In this document: in pieces, positions 17,621 through 26,788 of the stretch
Layout of the letters: each line of letters starts with the position of its first letter
Position numbering within the stretch: the stretch's first letter is position 1
Program-made: the position numbers and the translations under genes
The notes under the pieces: model-generated
Databases searched by the model: none
What the model was told of the DNA's origin: nothing
The model's input: only the letters and a program-made list of their open reading frames with translations
Origin: Comamonadaceae bacterium
GTDB lineage: Bacteria > Pseudomonadota > Gammaproteobacteria > Burkholderiales > Burkholderiaceae_C
Direction: 5' to 3'
Assembly (NCBI GenBank): GCA_947455465.1
Contig: CANGNS010000004.1
Span: forward strand, 102,512-166,511
DNA: 64,000 bases

Positions 17621-19473
17621 CAGAAAGCCTCCTCAGGAAGGGTTGCACAGGTCATATCCCGTGATTGAACCACAGACAGCCAGGCGCCGATTTTGGGCAA
17701 TTCATAGTGGTAGAAGAACTGCGCCGCACCCAGGCGGCCCACGGTGGCGCTGTGGGCTTGCTGCGGGTCGTGCGCCAAAGCGGCGGCGGCCACATCGAGC
17801 CAAATCCAGGCTAGCACGGTGTGCCCGAAAGCCTGCATATAGGGCACGGCGTTAGCCAAGGCTTCGGTCGGGTTGGCACTGGCCCAGGCTTTCTGCGTGG
17901 CGGCGCCGACCTGGCCCAGGGCCTGACCCAGGGCAGCGGCATGGGGCGCAAGCGCTGCGTGCGCGCTTGCGCGGGCCATGGTTTCTTGCATGCGCGCGGC
18001 CAGCAGTTGCATGCCGCGCCCGTTTTCCATCAGCACTTTGCGGCCCAGCAAATCCATGGCCTGGATGCCGTGGCTGCCTTCGTGGATCATGTTTAGGCGG
18101 TTGTCGCGCCAGTATTGCTCTACCGGGAAATCCCGTGTGTAGCCGTAGCCACCGTGCACCTGGATGGCCAGGGAGTTGGCCTCCAGGCACCACTCGCTGG
18201 GCCAGCTTTTGGCAATCGGGGTGAGTACCTCGAGCAGCAAGCGGGCTTCGTCGGCCTGCGCGCTATCGGCAGTGTGCTGTTCGTCAACCAACCGGGCGCA
18301 GTACAGGGCCAGCGCCAAAGCGCCTTCGCCGTAGGCTTTTTGCGCCAGCAGCATGCGCCGCACATCGCTGTGCTCGATGATGCGCACCTGCGGCTGCGAG
18401 GCGTCTTTACCGCCTGCGCCGATAGGGCGTCCTTGCGGGCGGTTTTTCGCGTATTCCAACGAGGCGTAATAGCCGGCCAAACCCAGCATGGTGGCGGCAA
18501 TGCCCACGCCGATGCGCGCCTCGTTCATCATGTGAAACATGCAGCGCAGGCCTTCGCCGGGTTTGCCGACCAGGTAGCCAATGGCGCCCGCACCCTGCCC
18601 GTCCAAGCCGGCACTGCTGGTCACCGGGAATTTGCCCTCGCCAAAATTGAGCAAGGTGTTGGTGGTGCCGCGCCAGCCCAGCTTGTGGTTCAGACCGGCC
18701 AGCGCCACATCGTTGCGTACGCCGGTCAGGGCGCCTTGGGTGTCGACCAGCTTTTTGGGCACGATAAACAGCGAGATGCCGCGTGTGCCGGGCACCAGCT
18801 TGCCATTGGCGTCCGGAATTTTGGCGAGCACCAAATGGATGATGTTCTCGCTGAGCTCGTGCTCGCCGCTGGAGATCCACATCTTGTTGCCCTTGAGGCG
18901 GTAGCGCGGACCCAGGGGGTCGGCCTCAGATCCGTCACCGTCGGGCAGCGCGCGGGTGACGATGTCCGACAGGCTGGAGCCCGCTTGCGGCTCGCTCAGG
19001 CACATGGTGCCCGAGAAGCGGCCAGCAAACTCTTGTTTGGCAAATACCTCTTTTTGCATCTCGGTGCCGTGCACCATCAGTAAATTGGCGTTGCCGGTGG
19101 TCAGCATGCCCGAGCCTATGCTGACCGAGGCGCAGGCAAAAAAGGCATTGGCCGCTGCCTCTACGCTGTAGGGCAGTTGCATGCCGCCGATGTCATAGTC
19201 CTGGGCGGCGCTGAGCATGCCCGAAGCGGCGTAGGCCGCCGCCGCGTCATGCGTGGCCTGGGGCAGGATGACCCGCTCGCCATCAAAGTGCGGCTCTTGG
19301 GTGTCCACCAGCCGATTGAAGGGCGCAAACTTCTCGCGGGCGATGCGCTCGCAGGTGTCGAGCACCGCGTCAAAAGTCTCGCGCGAATGGTCCGCAAAGC
19401 GCGGGCGCTGGGCCAGCTGTGCTGTGCGCAACCAATCGTGGAGCAAAAAATCGATGGTTGCGCGCAGCTTCAT
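17620..19473 (-). CDS. Acyl-CoA dehydrogenase, long form with extra C-terminal domain
   Basis: A flavoprotein that introduces the first double bond of acyl-CoA during beta-oxidation and passes electrons to ETF. At 617 residues it is much longer than the 380-residue classical enzymes and fits the group with an additional C-terminal domain (DmdC/FadE-like). The FAD/substrate loop MCLSEPQAGSSLSD and the active-site stretch RLNMIHEGSHGIQAMDLLG, with the catalytic glutamate, are present. The N-terminal methionine may be at 19473 or 19482. It follows the thiolase gene by about 12 bases. Confidence 0.88.
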   Translation of the reverse strand: MKLRATIDFLLHDWLRTAQLAQRPRFADHSRETFDAVLDTCERIAREKFAPFNRLVDTQEPHFDGERVILPQATHDAAAAYAASGMLSAAQDYDIGGMQLPYSVEAAANAFFACASVSIGSGMLTTGNANLLMVHGTEMQKEVFAKQEFAGRFSGTMCLSEPQAGSSLSDIVTRALPDGDGSEADPLGPRYRLKGNKMWISSGEHELSENIIHLVLAKIPDANGKLVPGTRGISLFIVPKKLVDTQGALTGVRNDVALAGLNHKLGWRGTTNTLLNFGEGKFPVTSSAGLDGQGAGAIGYLVGKPGEGLRCMFHMMNEARIGVGIAATMLGLAGYYASLEYAKNRPQGRPIGAGGKDASQPQVRIIEHSDVRRMLLAQKAYGEGALALALYCARLVDEQHTADSAQADEARLLLEVLTPIAKSWPSEWCLEANSLAIQVHGGYGYTRDFPVEQYWRDNRLNMIHEGSHGIQAMDLLGRKVLMENGRGMQLLAARMQETMARASAHAALAPHAAALGQALGQVGAATQKAWASANPTEALANAVPYMQAFGHTVLAWIWLDVAAAALAHDPQQAHSATVGRLGAAQFFYHYELPKIGAWLSVVQSRDMTCATLPEEAF

Positions 19474-19485
19474 GGCAGGCACCGA

Positions 19486-20661
19486 TTAGAGGACTTCGAA
19501 CACGCCTGCCGCGCCCATGCCGCCACCAATACACATGGTGATGCACACGCGTTTGGCGCCACGGCGCTTGCCCTCGATCAGGGCGTGGCCCGTCAGACGC
19601 TGGCCGCTCATGCCAAAGGGGTGGCCCACCGCAATGGCCCCGCCGTTAACGTTCAAGCGGTCGGCGGGAATGCCCAGCTTGTCGCGGCAGTAAATGACCT
19701 GCACGGCAAAAGCTTCATTGAGTTCCCACAGGTCGATGTCATCGACCGTCAGGCCCAGGCGCTTGAGCACTTTGGGCACGGCAAACACCGGGCCAATACC
19801 CATCTCGTCAGGCTCGCAACCGGCCACCGCAAAGCCCAGAAAGCGGCCCAAGGGCTGCAGGCCTTTTTGCTCGGCGGTTTTCTCGTTCATGATGACCACA
19901 GCGCCTGCGCCGTCGGACAACTGGCTGGCATTACCGGCCGAAACCACACCGCCTGGCAGCGCCGAGCGCAGGTCTTTGATGCCTTCGTAGGTGGTGCCAG
20001 CGCGGATACCCTCGTCATCGCTGACAGTGACTTGCTTGCTCATCATGCCCATGACTTTGTCGGCCACGCCCATGGTGACTTTGATCGGTGCGATTTCGTC
20101 TTTAAACAAGCCTTTTTCAAGGGCAGCAGCGGCTTTTTGCTGGCTGGCGGCGCCGTATTCGTCCATCACCTGGCGCGAAATGTTGTAGCGCTTGGCCACT
20201 TGCTCGGCCGTTTGCAGCATGGCCCAGTAGACCTCGGGCTTGTTTTTAGCCAACCACGGGTCCGAGATCATGTGCTGGTTCATGTTTTGCACAGTGTGCG
20301 AGATCGCCTCGACGCCGCCGGCCACGTACACGTCGCCCTCGCCCGTCATGATGCGCTGCGCCGCTGTGGCAATGGTTTGCAGGCCCGAGGAGCAAAAACG
20401 GTTGATCGTCATGCCCGAAACCGTGACCGGGCAGCCCGCACGCAAAGCGATTTGGCGCGCGATATTGGCGCCGGTCGCCCCTTCGGGGTTGCCGCAGCCG
20501 ATGATGACGTCGTCCACTTCGGCGGCGTCAATGCCGGCGCGCTTGATGGCGTGCTCGACCGCGTGGCCACCCATGGTGGCGCCATGGGTCATATTGAAAG
20601 CGCCTTTCCAGCTCCGGGTCAGAGGGGTGCGGGCAGTAGAAACAATTACAGCTGAAGTCAT
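19486..20661 (-). CDS. fadA: Acetyl-CoA C-acyltransferase (3-ketoacyl-CoA thiolase)
   Basis: The enzyme cleaves 3-ketoacyl-CoA with CoA to acetyl-CoA and a shortened acyl-CoA. The 391-residue protein has all thiolase signatures: nucleophile Cys90 in [15 protein letters not shown], the histidine of [15 protein letters not shown], and the second catalytic cysteine in [13 protein letters not shown]. It lies nine bases after the fadB-like gene. Together they give steps two to four of the cycle, and the next gene gives step one. A biosynthetic acetoacetyl-CoA thiolase is less likely in this context. Confidence 0.92.
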   Translation of the reverse strand: MTSAVIVSTARTPLTRSWKGAFNMTHGATMGGHAVEHAIKRAGIDAAEVDDVIIGCGNPEGATGANIARQIALRAGCPVTVSGMTINRFCSSGLQTIATAAQRIMTGEGDVYVAGGVEAISHTVQNMNQHMISDPWLAKNKPEVYWAMLQTAEQVAKRYNISRQVMDEYGAASQQKAAAALEKGLFKDEIAPIKVTMGVADKVMGMMSKQVTVSDDEGIRAGTTYEGIKDLRSALPGGVVSAGNASQLSDGAGAVVIMNEKTAEQKGLQPLGRFLGFAVAGCEPDEMGIGPVFAVPKVLKRLGLTVDDIDLWELNEAFAVQVIYCRDKLGIPADRLNVNGGAIAVGHPFGMSGQRLTGHALIEGKRRGAKRVCITMCIGGGMGAAGVFEVL

Positions 20662-20670
20662 GGCAGTTCC

Positions 20671-22770
20671 TTAATTAAATGTCTTACCTTCGGCCACCAG
20701 GCGCGCCAACAGGGGCGCGGGTTTCCAGAAATTGGCGTCGTCGTGCGGGTTTTGGGCAAAGCGGTGCATGGCTTGCATCACGTTAAACAGGCCCACCTCG
20801 TCGGCATACAGCATGGGGCCGCCGCGGTAAATCGGGAAGCCATAGCCAAAGATGTAGACGATGTCGATATCGCTGGCCTTGTTGGCAATGCCTTCTTCCA
20901 AAATGTGGGCCGCTTCGTTGACCAGTGCAAAAACCAGGCGCTGAACAATTTCTTCGTCGCTGACCTTGCGCGGGGTAATGCCTTGGGAGGCGCGGTAGTC
21001 CTCAATCATTTTGATGACTTCGGCATTGGGAATGGCTTCGCGCTTGCCCGCTTGGTAGTCGTACCAGCCGGCGCCAGTTTTTTGGCCGAAGCGGCCTTTC
21101 TCGCAAAGCAAATCGGCAGTGCGGCTGTATTTGACGTGGGCCAGTTCGACAGCGCGGCGCTTGCGGATGGCCCAGCCGATGTCATTGCCGGCCAAATCGC
21201 CCATGCGGAACGGGCCCATGGCCATGCCAAATTTCTCCATGGCTTTGTCGACTTGGGCGGGGGTGCAGCCTTCATCGAGCAGCAAGCCGGCTTGGCGGGC
21301 GTATTGCTCGATCATGCGGTTGCCGATAAAGCCGTCGCACACGCCCGAGACCACGGCGGTTTTGCGGATTTTTTTGGCCACCGCCATCGCCGTTGCCATG
21401 ACGTCTTTGGAGGTCTTGGCGCCACGCACCACTTCAAGCAGCTTCATCACGTTGGCGGGGCTAAAGAAATGCAGGCCCACCACGTCCTGCGGGCGCTGGG
21501 TAAAGGCGGCAATTTTGTTAACGTCCAGCGTGGAGGTGTTCGATGCCAGGATGGCGCCGGGCTTCATTACGCGGTCGAGTTCTTTGAACACTTTTTCCTT
21601 CACGCCAATGTCCTCAAACACGGCCTCAATCACCATGTCGGCGCTGCCCAGGTCGTCGTAGCTCAGGGTGGTGGACAAAAGCGCCATGCGCTGCTCGTAT
21701 TTGTCTTGCTTGAGCTTGCCTTTTTTGACCTGCGCCTCGTAGTTTCCGCGCATGATGCCCACGCCTTTGTCCAGGGCTTCTTGCTTCATTTCCAGCATCT
21801 TGACGGCAATGCCAGCGTTCAGGAAGTTCATAGCAATGCCGCCGCCCATGGTGCCCGCGCCGATGATGGCCACACTCTTGATCTCGCGCAGTGGCGTGTC
21901 CGAGGGCACGTCCGGAATTTTCGAGGCGGCCCGCTCGCTCAAGAACAGGTGGCGCAAGGCGCGGCTCTCCGAGCTCATCATCAGGCTAATGAAGATGTCG
22001 CGCTCGACGGCCAGGCCGTCATCAAACTTCTTCTTGGTAGCGGCCTCGACCGCGTCCACGCACTTGAGCGGCGCAGGCAGGTTTTTAACCATCGCGCCCA
22101 CGCCGTTGCGCACAAATTGGAAGAAAGCGTCGCCCATGGGGTGGCTGCACGGCAGGTTGCGCACCAGCGGCAGGGGCCGGGTGGCAGCGACTGCATGGGC
22201 CAAATCCATGGCCTCTTGGGCCAGGGTGTCGGCCGACTTGGCCATTTTGTCGAACAGTTTTTGGCCCGGCAGCATGGCCAGCATTTCGCTCTTGATGGCC
22301 TCGCCCGAGACCACCATATTGACGGCGGGCTCTACGCCCAAAACACGCGGCAGGCGCTGCGTACCACCCGCGCCGGGCAGCAAACCGAGCTTGACTTCGG
22401 GCAGCGCGATGCTGGCGCCCGGTGCGGCGATACGGTAGTGGCAACCCAGCGCCAGTTCCAGGCCGCCGCCCATGGCCACCGAATGGATGGCGGCCACGAC
22501 GGGCTTGGTGGCGTTCTCGATCATGCGGATCACGCTGCCCAGGTTAGGCTCTTGCATGGCCTTGGGCGAACCAAACTCGCGGATATCGGCCCCACCGGAG
22601 AACGCTCCACCGGCGCCGGTAATGATGACGGCGACCACGGCCGAATCCGCCATGGCCTGCTCTAAGCCTTGGGTAATCCCCAAGCGGGTGCTGTAGCCCA
22701 AGCCGTTGACGGGCGGGTTGTCTAAGGTGATGACGGCAAGGTCACCGTGAACTTTGTAATGGGCGGTCAT
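20671..22770 (-). CDS. fadB: Enoyl-CoA hydratase/3-hydroxyacyl-CoA dehydrogenase, FadB type
   Basis: A bifunctional 699-residue beta-oxidation enzyme. The N-terminal crotonase domain (residues 1-190) has the oxyanion loop [10 protein letters not shown] and two catalytic glutamates, E105 and E125. The NAD-binding dehydrogenase domain starts with GAGTMGGG at 304-311 and continues with [15 protein letters not shown]; two C-terminal helical domains complete it. The ATG at 22770 has AAGGA at good spacing; the longer open frame to 23022 runs through the promoter. A well-formed promoter with a palindromic operator lies 50-75 bases upstream, so it is the first gene of its own transcript. Confidence 0.92.
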   Translation of the reverse strand: MTAHYKVHGDLAVITLDNPPVNGLGYSTRLGITQGLEQAMADSAVVAVIITGAGGAFSGGADIREFGSPKAMQEPNLGSVIRMIENATKPVVAAIHSVAMGGGLELALGCHYRIAAPGASIALPEVKLGLLPGAGGTQRLPRVLGVEPAVNMVVSGEAIKSEMLAMLPGQKLFDKMAKSADTLAQEAMDLAHAVAATRPLPLVRNLPCSHPMGDAFFQFVRNGVGAMVKNLPAPLKCVDAVEAATKKKFDDGLAVERDIFISLMMSSESRALRHLFLSERAASKIPDVPSDTPLREIKSVAIIGAGTMGGGIAMNFLNAGIAVKMLEMKQEALDKGVGIMRGNYEAQVKKGKLKQDKYEQRMALLSTTLSYDDLGSADMVIEAVFEDIGVKEKVFKELDRVMKPGAILASNTSTLDVNKIAAFTQRPQDVVGLHFFSPANVMKLLEVVRGAKTSKDVMATAMAVAKKIRKTAVVSGVCDGFIGNRMIEQYARQAGLLLDEGCTPAQVDKAMEKFGMAMGPFRMGDLAGNDIGWAIRKRRAVELAHVKYSRTADLLCEKGRFGQKTGAGWYDYQAGKREAIPNAEVIKMIEDYRASQGITPRKVSDEEIVQRLVFALVNEAAHILEEGIANKASDIDIVYIFGYGFPIYRGGPMLYADEVGLFNVMQAMHRFAQNPHDDANFWKPAPLLARLVAEGKTFN

Positions 22771-22815
22771 GCGTGAAGTCCTTGTAGAAATACAGTCAGT
22801 GAGAAACGGAAACAC

Positions 22816-22844
22816 AAAATAGAACGATCGTTCTTTTTTGTAAA
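22816..22844 (-). promoter_or_regulatory. Sigma70-type promoter with palindromic operator before fadB
   Basis: Read leftward, TTTACA (22839-22844) and TATTTT (22816-22821) are 17 bases apart. The spacer is filled by the 14-base perfect palindrome AGAACGATCGTTCT (22821-22834). A repressor bound there would occlude RNA polymerase. Palindromes of this form are typical of TetR-family regulators, several of which control fatty acid degradation in proteobacteria. No TetR gene occurs in the window. Confidence 0.7.
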
Positions 22845-22903
22845 TTGTAGGGCCTTTTGGCGGGGCGGCGGTGTTCTTTGTCTCTGGTGAGACTCGGGGC
22901 GGC

Positions 22904-23599
22904 CTAGACCTCCAGCCACTCTTTGCGCACCGCCGCTTGGCCACGCAGCGCCTGGGGGCTGCCTTCGTACACGATGGCGCCATGCCCCATGACCAAACAG
23001 CGGTCCGAGATTTGCAGGGCAATCGTGAGTTTTTGCTCGATCAGCAGCACCGAATGGCCGCGCGCGCGCAAGGCCTGCAAAAAGCCGCCGACGAGTTCGA
23101 CAATTTTGGGTGCCAGACCTTCGGTGGGCTCGTCGATGATGAGCAGGTCGGGGTCGCCCATCAGGGTGCGACACAGGGTGAGCATTTGCTGCTCGCCGCC
23201 CGAAAGCACCCCGGCCTCGACCTGGGCCCGCTCGCGCAGCCGGGGAAAGAGCGTGTACATGTCCTCAAACGACCAGCGCGGATTTTTCTGTCCGGTTTTT
23301 TGACCGAGCAGCAGGTTTTGCTGCACCGTCAGGCGCGGGAAGATGTCGCGGTTTTCCGGCACATAGCCAATACCGCGCTGGGCAATCTCAAAAGGCTTGC
23401 AGCCCAGGATGGGCCGGCCTTGCCACCGCACCTCGCCCTGGCAATCGACCAAGCCCATGATGGCCTTGGCGGTGGTGGAGCGGCCCGAGCCATTGCGCCC
23501 GAGCAGGGCCACGATCTCGCCGGGGGCGACCTGCAAGTCCACGCCGTGCAGCACATGGCTTTTGCCATAAAACGCCTGCAAGCCTTTGATGTCTAACAT
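22904..23599 (-). CDS. livF: LIV-type ABC transporter ATPase LivF, with Arg in Walker A
   Basis: A 231-residue HAAT-family ATPase, one of the two that energise a branched-chain amino acid type importer. The signature LSGGEQQML and Walker B LLIIDEP are intact. The Walker A motif reads GRNGSGRST at residues 34-42: the lysine that binds ATP phosphates is Arg40 (codon at 23480-23482, CGC). Such a change usually weakens ATP hydrolysis, so the LivG partner may carry most of the activity. It follows livG without a gap and ends 133 bases before fadB. Confidence 0.88.
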   Translation of the reverse strand: MLDIKGLQAFYGKSHVLHGVDLQVAPGEIVALLGRNGSGRSTTAKAIMGLVDCQGEVRWQGRPILGCKPFEIAQRGIGYVPENRDIFPRLTVQQNLLLGQKTGQKNPRWSFEDMYTLFPRLRERAQVEAGVLSGGEQQMLTLCRTLMGDPDLLIIDEPTEGLAPKIVELVGGFLQALRARGHSVLLIEQKLTIALQISDRCLVMGHGAIVYEGSPQALRGQAAVRKEWLEV

Positions 23600-24391
23600 T
23601 TAATGCCCCTGCCCTGCCACTTGGGCGTCGGCCACGGCCGAGCCCAGATAAGCTTCCTGCACCCGTGGATCGGCGCGCACCGCCTCGGGGCTGTCAAAGG
23701 CAATCACTTCGCCATAGACCAGCACCGCGATTTTGTCGGCCAGGCCGAACACCACACCCATGTCATGCTCGACGGTGAGCAAGGTTTTGCCCTGCGTGGC
23801 CTCGCGGATCAGGGCGACGAAGCGGGTGGTTTCGCTGGCACTCATGCCAGCGGTGGGCTCGTCCAGCAGCACGAGGTCGGCGCCGCCGCCAATGGTGATA
23901 CCCACTTCCAAGGCCCGCTGCTCAGCATAAGTCAGGTCCATGGCCAGCACATCGCGCTTATGCGCCAGACCGATGCGCTCCATCAGCCCGGCGGCCTGCG
24001 CGTTGGCATCGCTCAGGTCGGCCAGGAAGCGCAAAAAAGTGTAGCCATAGCCCAGGCTCCAGAGCACGCTGCAGCGCAGGTTTTCAAACACGCTGAGCTT
24101 GGGAAAAATATTGGTGATCTGAAAACTGCGCGACAAGCCCAAGCGATTGATTTCGAAAGGCTTTTTGCCCAACAGGGACTGGCCATGCAAGAGCACGTCG
24201 CCACTGCTCGGCGCAAAGCGGCCGCTGATCAGGTTAAACAAGGTGGACTTGCCCGCCCCGTTGGGCCCGATGATGGCCACGCGCTCGCCGGCCTGCACCT
24301 GCAGGTCGACGCCGCGGATGATTTCGGTCTTGCCAAAGGACTTGCGCAGGCCACGCAACTCCAGGGCTGGAACTGGCGCAGGCAGGCTCAT
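23600..24391 (-). CDS. livG: LIV-type ABC transporter ATPase LivG
   Basis: A 263-residue ATPase with a normal Walker A, GPNGAGKST, and Walker B VLLLDEP. The ABC signature is the LivG variant LTYAEQRALEV instead of LSGGQ. The C-terminal tail after the switch histidine (LTVEHDMGVVFG) contains the segment IAFDSPEAVRADPRVQEAYLG that is typical of LivG. The ATG at 24391 overlaps the livM stop by four bases, while the upstream frame runs into livM. It pairs with LivF, which has an altered Walker A. Confidence 0.9.
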   Translation of the reverse strand: MSLPAPVPALELRGLRKSFGKTEIIRGVDLQVQAGERVAIIGPNGAGKSTLFNLISGRFAPSSGDVLLHGQSLLGKKPFEINRLGLSRSFQITNIFPKLSVFENLRCSVLWSLGYGYTFLRFLADLSDANAQAAGLMERIGLAHKRDVLAMDLTYAEQRALEVGITIGGGADLVLLDEPTAGMSASETTRFVALIREATQGKTLLTVEHDMGVVFGLADKIAVLVYGEVIAFDSPEAVRADPRVQEAYLGSAVADAQVAGQGH

Positions 24392-25680
24392 GGCGCCTCC
24401 CCGGCGTGCTGCAGGCGCGCCTGCTCGATGGCTTGCTGGGCCGCGTCCCATTGGACGGCAAAGCGCTTGCGCGCCCACTCAAAAAACGCAGCTGCCAGCA
24501 GCAGCGCTGCCCCCAGGGTGCACCAATGCAGGGGCGAGGCGGTGTCCACGGTGCCGCCCAAAAACCGCAGTTGCGTGCCCATGGCGGCATTGAGCTGGCG
24601 GTGGTAAACCATCTCGATCAGGGCCGAGACACCCAGCGCGCACAGGCCCGATGCAAGGCCCAACAGGCCATAAGCGCCCAGCATGGGCCGCATCAGACCG
24701 TGGCGCGCCAACTGCACATTGCGCATCACCAGGCTGGCAATGCCGCCGGGCGCGTACATCACCATCAGCATAAACACCGCGCCCAGGTAGAGCAGCCAGG
24801 CCTTGGTCAGTTCGCTGAGCAGCACAAAGGCCAGCACCATCAGAATGGCCCCCACGATAGGGCCGAAAAAGAAGGTGGCTCCGCCCAAGAAAGTAAACAG
24901 CAAATAGCCCCCCGAGCGCGCCGCGCCCACCACCTCGGCATTGACGATCTCAAAATTAAGCGCGCCCAAGCCGCCAGAAATACCGGCAAAAAACCCCGCG
25001 ATGATGAAGGCGCTGTAACGCACCCGGTGCGGGTTGTAGCCAATGAACTCAAGGCGCTCGGGGTTGTCGCGTACCGCATTGAGCAGACGGCCCAGCGGGG
25101 TTTGTGTAAAGGCATACATCAGCATCACCGAGGCCAGGGTGTACAGCGCAATCAGGTAATACACCTGAATAGCCGGGCCAAAGCTGATACCGAAGACCGG
25201 CGTGCCCACCACCCGGTTACCCGAAACGCCGCCTTCGCCACCGAAGAACTCAGGCACCATCAAGGACATGGCAAACACCAACTCGGCCAGACCCAGCGTG
25301 ATCATGGCAAAGGTGGTGCCCGACTTGCGGGTGGTCACATAACCAAACAGCGCCGCAAAACCCATACCGGCCACGCCGCCGACCAGCGGCACCAAGGACA
25401 CGGGCAAAGGCAAGGCTGCCGCGCACCAGCTATTGAGTGCGTGGATGGCCACAAAAGCACCCAGGCCGGTGTACACCGCATGCCCAAAACTGAGCATGCC
25501 GCCCTGCCCGAGCAGCATGTTGTAGGACAAACAGGCAATGATGGCAATCCCCATTTGCGAGAGCATGGTGATGGCCAAGCCACTGCCAAACACCCAGGGC
25601 GCCAAAGCCATGACCAGCGCCGCGACCAACCAGACGCGGGGCGCGCCCCAGCGTCCATCGTGTGCAGAAGAGGGGCTCAT
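24388..25680 (-). CDS. livM: LIV-type ABC transporter permease LivM
   Basis: A 430-residue inner-membrane permease of the importer. The core with about nine or ten helices includes the HAAT motif YNMLLGQGGMLSFGHA. After the permease core (about residue 310) an unusual tail of roughly 120 residues carries another helical pair and a charged C-terminus, longer than a standard LivM. The ATG at 25680 overlaps the livH stop by ATGA. The transported compound is not fixed by the sequence; context suggests an organic or fatty acid or an amino acid. Confidence 0.88.
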   Translation of the reverse strand: MSPSSAHDGRWGAPRVWLVAALVMALAPWVFGSGLAITMLSQMGIAIIACLSYNMLLGQGGMLSFGHAVYTGLGAFVAIHALNSWCAAALPLPVSLVPLVGGVAGMGFAALFGYVTTRKSGTTFAMITLGLAELVFAMSLMVPEFFGGEGGVSGNRVVGTPVFGISFGPAIQVYYLIALYTLASVMLMYAFTQTPLGRLLNAVRDNPERLEFIGYNPHRVRYSAFIIAGFFAGISGGLGALNFEIVNAEVVGAARSGGYLLFTFLGGATFFFGPIVGAILMVLAFVLLSELTKAWLLYLGAVFMLMVMYAPGGIASLVMRNVQLARHGLMRPMLGAYGLLGLASGLCALGVSALIEMVYHRQLNAAMGTQLRFLGGTVDTASPLHWCTLGAALLLAAAFFEWARKRFAVQWDAAQQAIEQARLQHAGEAP

Positions 25681-26711
25681 GCGTCGCGCGTCCCCAGCAG
25701 GCCGCGGGGGCGGAAAATCAAGATCAGGACCAGCAACAGATAGGGCAGGATGGGCGCGACCTGCGCAATCGTCAAATGCCCCAGGCTGCTGGCCTGCCAC
25801 GCGGGTGAAAGACCCAGGCCCCACGCAGCCAGAACGCTGCCCACCGAATAATCCAGCGCGACGGCGAAGGTTTGCACCACGCCAATGAGCAAAGAGGCAA
25901 TGAATGCGCCCGACAAGGACCCCAGGCCGCCCACCACCACCACGACAAAAACAATAGAACCCACGGTGGCGGCCATGGCCGGCTCGGTCAGAAAGGTGCT
26001 GCCGCCAATCACGCCAGCCAGGCCCGCCAAAGCCGCACCGGCGCCAAAGACCAGCATAAATACGCGTGGCACGTTGTGGCCCAGGGCCTGCACCGCGTCA
26101 GGGTGCGTCAAGGCAGCCTGAATCACCAGTCCAATGCGGGTGCGCGTGAGCAGCAGCCACAAAGACAGCAGCATGGCCAAGGCCACCAGCATCATGAAGC
26201 CGCGCGTAGCCGGAAAAGGCGAACACACGATGCGCAGCGACGCATCGGCAGCGCTGCACATCGCCAAGGGCACCGCGCCCCAGACCCAGCGCAAGCCTTC
26301 TACCGAATGGTTGACCAAGGTAAACGCCGGGCCTTGCAAAGCCGGCGGCGGTGCAAAATCTACCGCAATACGGCCCCAAAGCAGCTGCACCACTTCCAGC
26401 ACCACGTAGGTCAGGCCGAAAGTAATCAATAGTTCGGGCACATGGCCAAATTGGTGCACCCGGCGCAGGCAATAACGCTCAAACAAGGCGCCCAGCGCCC
26501 CGGTCAGCAGCGGCGCCAAGAGCAGAGCCGGCCAAAAGCCCAGCAGACCCGAGACGGTGTAGCCAATGTACGCCCCCAGCATATAAAAGCTGGCATGCGC
26601 AAAATTGAGCACGCCCATCATGCTGAAAATCAGCGTCAGCCCCGAGCTAAGCATGAACAGCAACAGCCCGTAACTCAGGCCGTTGAGCATCGAAATAATG
26701 AAAAACTCCAT
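25677..26711 (-). CDS. livH: LIV-type ABC transporter permease LivH
   Basis: A 344-residue permease with about eight helices. It begins with the typical LivH start (FFIISMLNGLSYGLLLFMLS), and SGLTLIFSMMGVLNFAHASF is the conserved second helix. It forms the translocation channel with LivM. The gene is 77 bases downstream of the binding-protein gene and overlaps livM by four bases, so the five liv genes form one operon. Confidence 0.9.
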   Translation of the reverse strand: MEFFIISMLNGLSYGLLLFMLSSGLTLIFSMMGVLNFAHASFYMLGAYIGYTVSGLLGFWPALLLAPLLTGALGALFERYCLRRVHQFGHVPELLITFGLTYVVLEVVQLLWGRIAVDFAPPPALQGPAFTLVNHSVEGLRWVWGAVPLAMCSAADASLRIVCSPFPATRGFMMLVALAMLLSLWLLLTRTRIGLVIQAALTHPDAVQALGHNVPRVFMLVFGAGAALAGLAGVIGGSTFLTEPAMAATVGSIVFVVVVVGGLGSLSGAFIASLLIGVVQTFAVALDYSVGSVLAAWGLGLSPAWQASSLGHLTIAQVAPILPYLLLVLILIFRPRGLLGTRDA

Positions 26712-26788
26712 ACCGCCATGGCTCCCCAGCGAGAGCCCTACCGCCCAAGGCGGCCAGGCCCTCGCAGGCGCCTATTCCCCCAGGTTGA

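Noticed and set aside
19177..20655. 492-codon open frame on the plus strand
   Set aside because: Antisense to the thiolase gene, which has complete catalytic motifs; no ribosome site or domain.
20743..22665. 640-codon open frame on the plus strand
   Set aside because: It lies opposite fadB; the protein is His/Gly/Ala-rich without domains, as expected of an antisense shadow.
24406..25743. 445-codon open frame on the plus strand
   Set aside because: Antisense to livM; composition rich in His, Gln and Arg, typical of a reversed membrane-protein gene.
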